From Coraliomargarita sp. (GTDB lineage Bacteria > Verrucomicrobiota > Verrucomicrobiia > Opitutales > UBA953): DNA of 64,000 nucleotides. Position 1 is the first letter of the stretch. Every line of letters begins with the position of its first letter. This document shows, piece after piece, positions 17,301 through 25,133 of this stretch. The stretch lies in contig JAHEJL010000002.1 in NCBI GenBank assembly GCA_024638885.1, forward strand, positions 186,001-250,000, in the 5' to 3' direction. A model generated the notes under the pieces. It ran no database searches. It had not been told where the DNA came from and saw only the letters and a list, made by a program, of their open reading frames with translations. The translations under genes and the position numbers were made by a program.

Positions 17301-18338
17301 ATGCTCAGGCGCCTCCCTGTCTATATCCTCCTGGATTGCTCCGAGTCCATGGTCGGGGAAGGGCTGGCCGCCGCCCGTCGGGGCATCGGCAACATCCTTT
17401 CGAGGCTCGGCACCAATCCTCAGGCGCTCGAGACCGTCCATATCTCGATCATCGGTTTTGCGGGCAAGGCGAAGGTGCTCTTACCCCTGACGGCTTTGCC
17501 TGATGCGACGATGCCTCCGATTCGTCTCGGCAACGGCACTGCCTTGGGCGCCGCCTTGGAACTTCTTGCGGCGCGTATCCGTGATGAAGTCTCGCGGCGC
17601 GACAAGACCCAGCGCGGCGACTGGCGTCCAATCGTGATCCTCCTGGCTGACGGAAAGCCTACGGACGACCTGGAGAAGTCCCTCAAGGTCTACAAATCCA
17701 CCGTCGGCGACCTGGTCGCGAACTTCTATGTCGTCGGCTGCGGCGAGGATGCGGACCTTCGTTCGCTCGCGAAGGTCTCAGACATCCTCCTCAAGGCTGA
17801 GTCCATGGAAGCCGGCGTGCTGGATCGCCTGTTCTTCTGGATGAGCGAGACGCTCACCGAGGCGAGCCGTTCCCAGGACGACAAGGGCGGCCGGACAATG
17901 CTCGAAAGCCTGCCCGTCGGCGTGACCATGGTGGATGCCAAGCATCTGCCCGATAAGAGCGCCGTCGGGGATTTCTATCTCCGTGCCGTGTGCGGCGTGA
18001 AGAACCGGCCCTTCATCATGCATTTCAGGTGGGATGAGGCCGGCGAGACCTTCCGGGCCCATCGTTCGCATCCCCTCGGTCAGGATGACATCGAACCGGA
18101 CCAAGAGGGTGGGGCCGGCGAGTCCGTCGATATCTCCATCGTTTCTTCTCCGCCTGCCTGTCCTTATTGCGGTACGGATCAGTATGTGATCTGCGGGCCC
18201 GATTGCGGGACGATTTCCTGTGCCGGCGGTGTCGTCCGCGGTCCGGAAGGCCCCAGCCACCGTTGTCCGAAATGCGAAGTGCAGTTCTCCTTGGCCAAGG
18301 GAGCGGGAGCCACGTCGCTTCGCGTCAGGCGCGGATGA
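17301..18338 (+). CDS. TerY-like vWA protein with C-terminal zinc ribbon (second)
   Basis: 345 aa. The vWA domain (about 1-190) has VYILLDCSESMVGEG (D12), NGTALGAALELL and VILLADGKPTDDL. The first motif is DxSxS with Glu instead of Gly, which is tolerated in MIDAS sites. A beta-rich middle (about 210-275) follows, then a Cys-rich end (ACPYCGTDQYVICGPDCGTIS, then HRCPKCEVQF) with enough cysteines for one or two zinc sites. It resembles the zinc-ribbon TerY proteins found next to PP2C and kinase genes. It starts two bases after the kinase stop and overlaps the next gene by 4 bp, so the TerY-P triad and the MoxR block are translationally coupled here. Confidence 0.9.
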   Translation: MLRRLPVYILLDCSESMVGEGLAAARRGIGNILSRLGTNPQALETVHISIIGFAGKAKVLLPLTALPDATMPPIRLGNGTALGAALELLAARIRDEVSRRDKTQRGDWRPIVILLADGKPTDDLEKSLKVYKSTVGDLVANFYVVGCGEDADLRSLAKVSDILLKAESMEAGVLDRLFFWMSETLTEASRSQDDKGGRTMLESLPVGVTMVDAKHLPDKSAVGDFYLRAVCGVKNRPFIMHFRWDEAGETFRAHRSHPLGQDDIEPDQEGGAGESVDISIVSSPPACPYCGTDQYVICGPDCGTISCAGGVVRGPEGPSHRCPKCEVQFSLAKGAGATSLRVRRG

Positions 18339-19327
18339 GCCAAGGCGGTCCCATCGGAGATGCGGTTTCGCGGGCGCGGAACCTGCAGCTTAGGTATGCC
18401 GGAGTGACGGCATCGCTGGCTGAATCCCTCAGGTCTTCGCCGGATGCCGAACTTCCCCGCGCCGTGGCTTCGGCCCTCGTCCGCGTCGTCGACGAAGCCG
18501 CTCCTGAGCCGGGGACGGGTCGTCCGGGCGCCTCGCATTGGGTCCCGTTTCAGGTGCTTTTCGAGCCTCAGGTGCTTTCTGCCGCGACGCTCCGGGCAGC
18601 CAAGGTCGTCGAAGGAGTCGCAGGTTTCGGCTCGGCGATCGCCATGCCAAGGCGTGCCAATGACTTTCCGGATGCGACACCCTTCGGACTCCTGGCTTTC
18701 TATCAGGTTTGCGTCAGCCGATCGAAACAGGGCGGCGCTTCCTATCAAGGAATCACGAAGCTGCTTGCCCGTCAGCATGCCTTCGTCGCCGAAGCAAAGG
18801 GGCAGGGTGGCCCTAGCCTGGCGGATGCTTTGCTGCTGGGCTTGATCCCGGATTTCCTTTCGTCCGAAAAGGACGTCGGCGAGAACGAGGGAAAGGTGCA
18901 CGGTAATCTCGTCCGCGACCTGTTCGAGGTCGCCGGAATCCTGGCCGCGTCTCGGGCTGGTGCCTTGCCGACCGTATGGCCCTCCGTTCGTAACCGCCTC
19001 GCCCAGGATCTCCTCGAGACCGAATCCTTGCATGGGATGCTGCATGCCGCAGTCCGCGTCCAGGTCGGCAAGGCTGCGGCCGAGAACTGGCCGCCTCTGG
19101 TCGAGTCTTACGTGGTCAGGCAGGCCGATAAGTCGGCCGTCCCCGCTTCCGGGGAGACCCCTCTGCTGATCTGCGCCTTGGCGTCGAACTGGGTGAGATT
19201 CGCTTTCCGGGGGCTTTCCCCGGCCCGCCGAGGGGCCGTGCAGGCCGATTTCAAGGCTTTGGTCAGGGGGTGCCCTCATGGCCAGGCCCCGGAGCTCGAG
19301 GCCGCCCTCAATCGTGCCATTGCTTAG
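18335..19327 (+). CDS. Hypothetical protein preceding MoxR (possible ternary-system component)
   Basis: 330 aa from the ATG at 18335 (ATGA overlap with the zinc-ribbon TerY). The frame is open upstream to 18167, but that part lies over the zinc ribbon and is rejected. No TM, signal or catalytic motif is visible. The protein looks mostly alpha-helical with an Ala-rich N terminus and an EPGTGRPGASHWVPFQVLF stretch. Its place directly before MoxR matches the position of small accessory components of MoxR-vWA-propeller systems, but I cannot assign it to any of them from sequence alone. Confidence 0.75.
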   Translation: MSQGGPIGDAVSRARNLQLRYAGVTASLAESLRSSPDAELPRAVASALVRVVDEAAPEPGTGRPGASHWVPFQVLFEPQVLSAATLRAAKVVEGVAGFGSAIAMPRRANDFPDATPFGLLAFYQVCVSRSKQGGASYQGITKLLARQHAFVAEAKGQGGPSLADALLLGLIPDFLSSEKDVGENEGKVHGNLVRDLFEVAGILAASRAGALPTVWPSVRNRLAQDLLETESLHGMLHAAVRVQVGKAAAENWPPLVESYVVRQADKSAVPASGETPLLICALASNWVRFAFRGLSPARRGAVQADFKALVRGCPHGQAPELEAALNRAIA

Positions 19328-19349
19328 GCCGAATCCACCCCTCTATAAC
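19320..19349 (+). promoter_or_regulatory. Candidate internal promoter for the MoxR block
   Basis: TTGCTT (19320-19325), an 18-base spacer and TATAAC (19344-19349; five of six matches to TATAAT). The ATG is at 19359, so the transcript would have a leader of only a few bases. It would let the MoxR block be expressed apart from the TerY-P genes. Confidence 0.45.
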
Positions 19350-19358
19350 AATCCCTGT

Positions 19359-20432
19359 ATGCTCGATTTACCCCCGGATCAATTGGAGTCGAAGATCGCC
19401 GTCCTGCTGGCCGATTCCTCGCGCTCAGCGGAACTCCTCGCGCATAAGCAGGAGGTCATGGACGCGCTCGTCGAGATGAGCGGCAAGGTCAAAGGGTCGC
19501 TCGTAGCCCGCGACGAAGAGGTCGACATCGTGACGGCCGGCCTGCTTTCGGGGACTTCGGTGCTACTCATGGGCCCGCCCGGCACGGCCAAGAGCCTGCT
19601 CGTCCGTTCCGTCGCCCAGGCTTCCGGTGTCAGCGGGCGCGGTTTCTTCGATTACCTGATCAGCAATCACACGATGCCCGAGGAACTCTTCGGCTCGATC
19701 GACCTGCCGGGTCTGGTGGAAGGCAAGATGAAGCGCGTCACGCAAGGCAAGCTGCCAGACGCCGAGGTGGCTTTCCTGGACGAAGTCTTCCGCGGAGGCA
19801 GCCACATCCTGAACACGCTGCTGACCATCATCAACGAGAAGAAGTATGACAGCGGCGAAGGGCTTCGCCCCGTCCCGCTGCTCGCTGTCGTCGGTGCGGC
19901 CAATAATCCTCCCGACAAGGAGGAGATGCAGGCTTTCTTCGACCGATTCCCCGTCCGCTGCTGGGTCGATCCCGTCCTCGACCGTCCGAATCCGGACCGT
20001 TTCGAACTCGATCTGCTGACCAAGGCATTGGCCGGAGAACGCCAGCGTCTCGCCGGGAGCTGGGCCCGTGGCGCGGCCAAGCCTGCGGCATCGCGGGTCA
20101 CCACCAATCACTATCGACTCGGGCGCGCCATCCTGCACGCGATGCTGCGCGACGCCTCGGGCAAGAACGTCGAGGCGCGTTGGAACGAGTTCATCGGCAT
20201 GTTCCGCGACTGCCGCGCCCTCGCCCGGCTTTCCGATCGTTCCCTCGCCCAGCTTTGGACCTTCGGGGCCGCCTTGGATTTCGTCCGTGGCAAGGATCCG
20301 ACCCAACCTTACGAGGCCGCATCCAAGAAGAATCGTTCCGACGGTCATCTCCTCGTCTTCAGGCATGTCGCCCGTTCCGGGCAAGGACGCCGTGGGCTTG
20401 CCGATAAGGTTTCCCGGGAATTGGCGAACTGA
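19359..20432 (+). CDS. MoxR-family AAA+ ATPase
   Basis: 357 aa from the ATG at 19359; the frame extends to 19278, but that would overlap the previous gene and skip the promoter. Walker A is GPPGTAKS (72-79) and Walker B is VAFLDEVFRG (D141, E142), followed by the MoxR helix-2 insert pattern LNTLLTIINEKKYD and sensor 1 (VVGAANNPPDKEEM). The arginine-finger region is FFDRFPVRCWV. MoxR ATPases act as chaperone-like remodelling machines, usually with vWA-domain partners; the vWA genes in this locus fit that role. The ~357-aa size is normal. It opens the second operon half, with the next gene starting 5 bp downstream. Confidence 0.95.
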   Translation: MLDLPPDQLESKIAVLLADSSRSAELLAHKQEVMDALVEMSGKVKGSLVARDEEVDIVTAGLLSGTSVLLMGPPGTAKSLLVRSVAQASGVSGRGFFDYLISNHTMPEELFGSIDLPGLVEGKMKRVTQGKLPDAEVAFLDEVFRGGSHILNTLLTIINEKKYDSGEGLRPVPLLAVVGAANNPPDKEEMQAFFDRFPVRCWVDPVLDRPNPDRFELDLLTKALAGERQRLAGSWARGAAKPAASRVTTNHYRLGRAILHAMLRDASGKNVEARWNEFIGMFRDCRALARLSDRSLAQLWTFGAALDFVRGKDPTQPYEAASKKNRSDGHLLVFRHVARSGQGRRGLADKVSRELAN

Positions 20433-20437
20433 ACGGC

Positions 20438-21955
20438 ATGAGCCTCGACGGGGACACCAAGCGACTGAAGGTCCTGGCGGATTGCTGCAAGGCAAGGCCG
20501 TCTCCCCGCGTGCTTGCCGAATTCCCGTCGGTCCTCGAAAAACTGATCGCTGACAGGCTTTTCCTGCCGCCTTTGTTCGTGCTCGATATCCTCGTCGCCA
20601 CGACGAGGCCCGAGAACGCGATCACGCCTCCGGGCTTCGAATCCAGGCCGTCCTCCGAAGGCTGGCGTCAGTTCATGGATACGGTCGCCCGGAGGGCGTT
20701 GCCGGGAACCGTCGGCGGGTTCGAGCATGGCGTCGCGCTCGTATGGGCGACGGCGCAGAGCCTGAAGGCCAGGTCGGATGGTTCCACCGAGGGCGCTTCG
20801 ATTGATTGGAGCACGGCCGACTATGCGAAGTGGATTTCGCTGGGCGCGGACAAGGTGCTCCGGGCCGAGGCCGACTACCTTGGTCGCGGCGGCAAAGGCG
20901 ACCTGGCTTGGACAAGTTTCTGGGACCACCTGAACAGCGAGGTCGCCACGATCGGCGGCCGTGAGCGGATCATCCCCTTCAGCAGCTCGTTCCGTAGCCG
21001 CGCGACCGACGTCTTCTTGTTCCAGGAACTGCCGCCGGTGGACGAGCAGCTCGACGCCTTGATCGCCGAGCACGATGAGTATCGGTCCCGCGGGCAGCTG
21101 CCGGTCTCCTCCCGCATCGGCAACAAGGACCCCTCGGTCCGTCGCAGCGACGCCGGTGATTTCTTCGAGCGTGCCCCGGGGGCTCTGCCCGAAAACGTCG
21201 CGCGCATCGCTCCGACCGACCTTGTCCTGCTCGACGCCGGTTCGGGGGTTTCCGCTGAGCTGAAGAAGATGCTCAAATCGCGTTTCGCGGTCAAAGTCGT
21301 CGAATCCGACATCAGCCAGCGTTATCATTCGCAGCCTGATCCGTTCAGACGCTCGCGCCGGCTTGAGGTGAGGATGTCGCTTTATGACGACCGGCTGATG
21401 TCGTCGGTGCCGCCGGTCGGCGAAGCGGGCAGGGAGTTCTCCCAGATCAATCTCTACCGGGCTAGCCTCGTCTATTTCCTGCATCATCTGGCGCAGGCCC
21501 TGGAGGATAGCCCCATCGAATGCGACCTGAAGGTAAGCCTCGTGCTCGGCGCGGCCTCAAGCATGACCCGGGTGCTTCCCGTCGATTTTCTCGCATCGGC
21601 GCGAAGGAGCCCCCGTGATTGCTTCGAGGCATTGTGGCTTTGTTTCCCTCAGCTCTTCTCCGGCTTGGTGCTCAGGAAGCTGAAAGAGACCCGCATCGCT
21701 GGCTCCCTTGATGCCGAGGCTTCGATGACCATCCTGCTTAATCTGGGTCGATCTTCGCCCGCCTTTTCGGAAGATCTCGAGAATGTCTGTCTCGCCCAAG
21801 TGCTGGCCGACCCCGCCACCTGTACGCTTTGTGCGCGTGTCGTCGGGTGCTCGGAAGAAGGTGGCTCCGCCGAGGTCGTCAGATCTCATGACGCTCCCGG
21901 GTCCGTCTCCTTCGAGGTCGTAAGGTCAATTTTCGGAAGAGGGGAGGCCGCATGA
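20438..21955 (+). CDS. Hypothetical MoxR-associated protein
   Basis: 505 aa, soluble. The N-terminal ~110 residues are helical, and the middle and C-terminal parts are alternating alpha/beta. A segment at about 265-285 (TDLVLLDAGSGVSAELKKML) has the strand-turn-helix shape of a vWA first motif but has DAGSG rather than DxSxS, so a metal site is doubtful. A second candidate (VSLVLGAASSMTRV) is also non-canonical. It may be a degenerate vWA domain taking the position normally held by the vWA partner of MoxR; this is inference. Four cysteines sit close to the C terminus. It overlaps the next gene by ATGA. Confidence 0.75.
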   Translation: MSLDGDTKRLKVLADCCKARPSPRVLAEFPSVLEKLIADRLFLPPLFVLDILVATTRPENAITPPGFESRPSSEGWRQFMDTVARRALPGTVGGFEHGVALVWATAQSLKARSDGSTEGASIDWSTADYAKWISLGADKVLRAEADYLGRGGKGDLAWTSFWDHLNSEVATIGGRERIIPFSSSFRSRATDVFLFQELPPVDEQLDALIAEHDEYRSRGQLPVSSRIGNKDPSVRRSDAGDFFERAPGALPENVARIAPTDLVLLDAGSGVSAELKKMLKSRFAVKVVESDISQRYHSQPDPFRRSRRLEVRMSLYDDRLMSSVPPVGEAGREFSQINLYRASLVYFLHHLAQALEDSPIECDLKVSLVLGAASSMTRVLPVDFLASARRSPRDCFEALWLCFPQLFSGLVLRKLKETRIAGSLDAEASMTILLNLGRSSPAFSEDLENVCLAQVLADPATCTLCARVVGCSEEGGSAEVVRSHDAPGSVSFEVVRSIFGRGEAA

Positions 21956-24705
21956 AGGCTTTCTATTGCGAGGGTCGTGACAAGGGGGCTGGCCTCTCCG
22001 ACAAGCTGTGTTTCACCTTGGTAAAACGGCTGCTCGCCCATAACGAAAGGCGCAGCCGGAACGCCGAAGACAGCATGCGAGTGCTGGAGAGCATCGCGAT
22101 CCATCGTCTCCGCGCCAAGGATGCGACCGGCTACTGTCTCGTCGTCAACGATGAGGCGGTGCTCAACAACACCACCGGTCCGGAATGGGACAGCGTATTG
22201 GCGCAATGCGGCGCGGTCTCCCGCGCGACGATTCCGACCGCTTTCCAGCCGGAGCCATTTTGTCACGGCACCGACCTCTATCGCATGGTGGGGCCGGTTC
22301 CGTCCGATGGGGGCGAGGTGCACCATGTGATGCTCGAGTCCCGAGAGGGTCGCCTCGCCTCCTTGGTCGAAGAAGTCATGCAGGTGGAGGATGCCCGGTC
22401 CGCCGTCGTCACCTTGGACTGCGGCGATCGCGGACTGATGACCTGCGTCTTGGTCGAGTTCGCCAAAGGCGGGCATGTCGGCGCTTCGCTTGAGTCGCTT
22501 TTCCCGAGCGCGGAAGTCATCCGCGTCTCGGATACGTCGCAACGTCTCGTGTTTTCGCACCTCGGCACGACCTGCCGTTGGATGTTCAGCGCAGGGAACG
22601 AGGTCGTGCTCATGCCCGTCCGTTCGCGTGAGGATTCCGGCCAGAGCAAGGTCTTGGTCACCTTCACGGACGCCGAGGGAGCCCTGGAGCCGGTGCTCTG
22701 TTCCTGGCGAAGGGAAGACGAGTCCGGCTTGGGCTCCTTCATCAGGCTAAGCTTCAACGCGCCTAGCCGTCCGCTGCTCGCCACTCCTGTCGCCGAACTG
22801 GCTTCGCGCGAGCCCGTCGAACTCAGCGTCATGCTGACGAGAGACGGCCGGCTTCCGCAGGACGACCGTAGGCTGTACCTGATCGACGAAGCGTCTCCCT
22901 CTTTCCCCAAGGTCCTTTCGCGGATCGTGGACGCCTCGGAATTCGCAGCCCAAGGCGCGGTTTCTTACGCACGCTGGGAAGGTTCCGAGAAGGCCGTCAC
23001 CTATGCCTTCCTGTCTCCCCTGATCCGTGAGTTCGAGTGCTACCGCGACGTGCGTAGCTATCGCATCCTTGACGCCCATCTCGGTCTGCGTGGTCTGGCC
23101 GTACGGGAAGGATATCGGTTCGTGCCTGAGATGCCCGAAGACGAAGGCTGGATCGCGGCCCTTTCCGATGTCTTGTTCGCGTCGGTAGGCGCAGGGGATA
23201 CCGCCTGGGCCGTGGTCGACCCACATGGCATGTCCGATTCGGGCATGGCCAGCCTCACCGCCGTCGTCATCCCTGCCTTTTTCCCGTTGGATGGTTACCG
23301 GAGGAATCTTGAGGTCTTCGGGCCGGTCCTTCGTGCCAGCTTGGTCGCCGATGAGAAGTCACGCCATCAGGAATTCTCTTCAAGGTCGGAGTCGGCATGG
23401 CAAATGGCCGCGCATGCCGAAAAGGCGAACAGCGAGATTTATGCCGAGAAGCTCTTCGATGAGCTGAAGAAGGATGCCGAGACGCTCGACCGAAGCCTCC
23501 AGGCCATGCGTGATGACGTGCGGTCGACCAAGGAGATGGCTGAGCCGTTGCATGACGAGGCCAAGCTGACCCGAAAGGACCTCCAGTCGATGACGGACGC
23601 ATTCGCCAAGGCGATCAAGTCTTCGGCCGACAAGTCCGCCAACTGGGCCGAATTGCAGCGGCGTTTCAATGAGCATGTCAGGCTGCTGGAGGCGGCCGTG
23701 CGCATGTTGGATGGCGGCGTCCGTCTCAAGGCCACGACCGAGCTGGAGCGCGTCACGAACCAGAACGCCGAGATCACCCAGCGTCTCGCCTCGCTCAGGC
23801 AGGCCGAGGCGGACGTGATCCAGGCCCACCTTCGGTCGAGTCAGCTTGCCGCCTCCCTTGAACAGGAATCTCATCGCGTGCAGGCCGAGATCGAGACCCG
23901 TGAGAGGGCCATCGCCGATGACTGCTCGCAGGTCGCGGAGTTCGATATCTTGGTCGAAAAGGTAAGCTCCCTCGCTGCGGTCGAGCACGCGTTGGCCTTG
24001 GAGACGATGAAGCTTCGCCATGCCGAGGCCCAGTGCGTCATCCGCGAACAGGCCGCCAAGGCTGAACTAGGCAAGCTGGATAACCTGGAACGTAGCCTGG
24101 TCGCGCGCCAACAACGCATCCAGTCCGAGGTTGCGGGCATCACCCACAAACGCGCATCCGTCAGCGCAGGTCTCGCGCAGGTGCGCACCGCCGGCGCCGA
24201 TCGTGATAAGCTGCAGAAAGCGCTCGAATCCGAGGAGCGGACCTTGGCGAACATGATCAAGTTGGGCGACCCTCGCATCGCGGCCCAGCAGCTGATCGCC
24301 AAGGCCAAGGCGTTACGTAACGAAATCGAGGAGGTCGAGGAGGGTAGGAAACTGCTAGCAGACGGGGATGTCATCCTCGCCGACCTTGAGGCCAAGCTCA
24401 ACGCCATGTTGGACGGGCATTCGCTGGCTGACCTGCGTAAGAAAGTCGCGGCCACCCAGAAAGACATCGACGCGCTCGAGAAAGCGACTCGTTCGCTTGA
24501 GGACGCCTTGGCGGCTCAGGCCGGCTTGGCCGTCGGCCTGCCTACGGACGAACGTCAGGCAACTTGGGAGCGTTACCGGCAGCATGCCATGGAAGTGCTG
24601 AAGTTCGCCCGAGCCATCTATCTTCGTTCGAGAAATCCATTGAATCCGCCGCTGGCCGATGAAATCAACGCGGCCATCGAGGCGCTTCGTCAGCTGTTGC
24701 CGTAA
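21952..24705 (+). CDS. Large coiled-coil protein with N-terminal alpha/beta region
   Basis: 917 aa, no signal peptide or TM. Residues 1 to about 465 are a globular alpha/beta region without a motif I recognise. Residues about 470-860 are almost continuous heptad-like helix (for example ELKKDAETLDRSLQAMRDDV and IEEVEEGRKLLADGDVILAD), ending in a short helical cap. Length and layout recall SMC-like or scaffold proteins, but there is no Walker motif, so it is not an SMC ATPase. This is the one clear case in the window with a Shine-Dalgarno-like GGGGAGG upstream of the ATG. It overlaps the gene before it by 4 bp and precedes the 141-aa coiled-coil gene by 2 bp. A scaffold between MoxR and the giant membrane protein is inference. 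Confidence 0.8.
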   Translation: MKAFYCEGRDKGAGLSDKLCFTLVKRLLAHNERRSRNAEDSMRVLESIAIHRLRAKDATGYCLVVNDEAVLNNTTGPEWDSVLAQCGAVSRATIPTAFQPEPFCHGTDLYRMVGPVPSDGGEVHHVMLESREGRLASLVEEVMQVEDARSAVVTLDCGDRGLMTCVLVEFAKGGHVGASLESLFPSAEVIRVSDTSQRLVFSHLGTTCRWMFSAGNEVVLMPVRSREDSGQSKVLVTFTDAEGALEPVLCSWRREDESGLGSFIRLSFNAPSRPLLATPVAELASREPVELSVMLTRDGRLPQDDRRLYLIDEASPSFPKVLSRIVDASEFAAQGAVSYARWEGSEKAVTYAFLSPLIREFECYRDVRSYRILDAHLGLRGLAVREGYRFVPEMPEDEGWIAALSDVLFASVGAGDTAWAVVDPHGMSDSGMASLTAVVIPAFFPLDGYRRNLEVFGPVLRASLVADEKSRHQEFSSRSESAWQMAAHAEKANSEIYAEKLFDELKKDAETLDRSLQAMRDDVRSTKEMAEPLHDEAKLTRKDLQSMTDAFAKAIKSSADKSANWAELQRRFNEHVRLLEAAVRMLDGGVRLKATTELERVTNQNAEITQRLASLRQAEADVIQAHLRSSQLAASLEQESHRVQAEIETRERAIADDCSQVAEFDILVEKVSSLAAVEHALALETMKLRHAEAQCVIREQAAKAELGKLDNLERSLVARQQRIQSEVAGITHKRASVSAGLAQVRTAGADRDKLQKALESEERTLANMIKLGDPRIAAQQLIAKAKALRNEIEEVEEGRKLLADGDVILADLEAKLNAMLDGHSLADLRKKVAATQKDIDALEKATRSLEDALAAQAGLAVGLPTDERQATWERYRQHAMEVLKFARAIYLRSRNPLNPPLADEINAAIEALRQLLP

Positions 24706-24707
24706 GC

Positions 24708-25133
24708 ATGAAAGCCCCGCTCTCCATGGCCATCGAGGCCGCTCGCTCCCGGGTCATCGTTCTGCAGGGGTCCCTTGAGCTGCTCAGGCGCGATTCCGAG
24801 GTCTTGGCGGCGTGCCGACAGAGATGCCTGGAGGATACCCACCGTATCATGGCCCTCATCGAGGAGGTGGAGGCGACGGACGAAGCCGAACGTCTTCGGC
24901 TGACTGCCGAGTTCAGCGCCCTCGTCGTCCGGCTTGAAGCCGATGCGGCGACCTTGATGGAGGAGACGGCCGAATTTCGCCGTTCGCTGGAGGCTTCGTC
25001 GAGCGATAAGGATGCAGGCCATGCCTTGACCATTTCGGTCCCGCCGCTGGTCATGGCCAAATCGGCCGAACTGATGCGAGCGAGGATCGAAGCCGGTCCG
25101 GCCAGCAAGGCTTTGCTCAAGCGCACCCCATGA
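24708..25133 (+). CDS. Small coiled-coil protein
   Basis: 141 aa, almost entirely helical with heptad-like spacing (LIEEVEATDEAERLRL, LEADAATLMEETAEF). No TM or catalytic motif. It lies between the 917-aa coiled-coil protein (2 bp) and the giant membrane protein (ATGA overlap), so it is probably made in step with both and may bind one of the coiled coils. Family not recognised. Confidence 0.75.
   Translation: MKAPLSMAIEAARSRVIVLQGSLELLRRDSEVLAACRQRCLEDTHRIMALIEEVEATDEAERLRLTAEFSALVVRLEADAATLMEETAEFRRSLEASSSDKDAGHALTISVPPLVMAKSAELMRARIEAGPASKALLKRTP

Noticed and set aside
21952..24705. SMC/RecN-type ATPase
   Set aside because: Long coiled coil but no Walker A/B or hinge; not an SMC protein.
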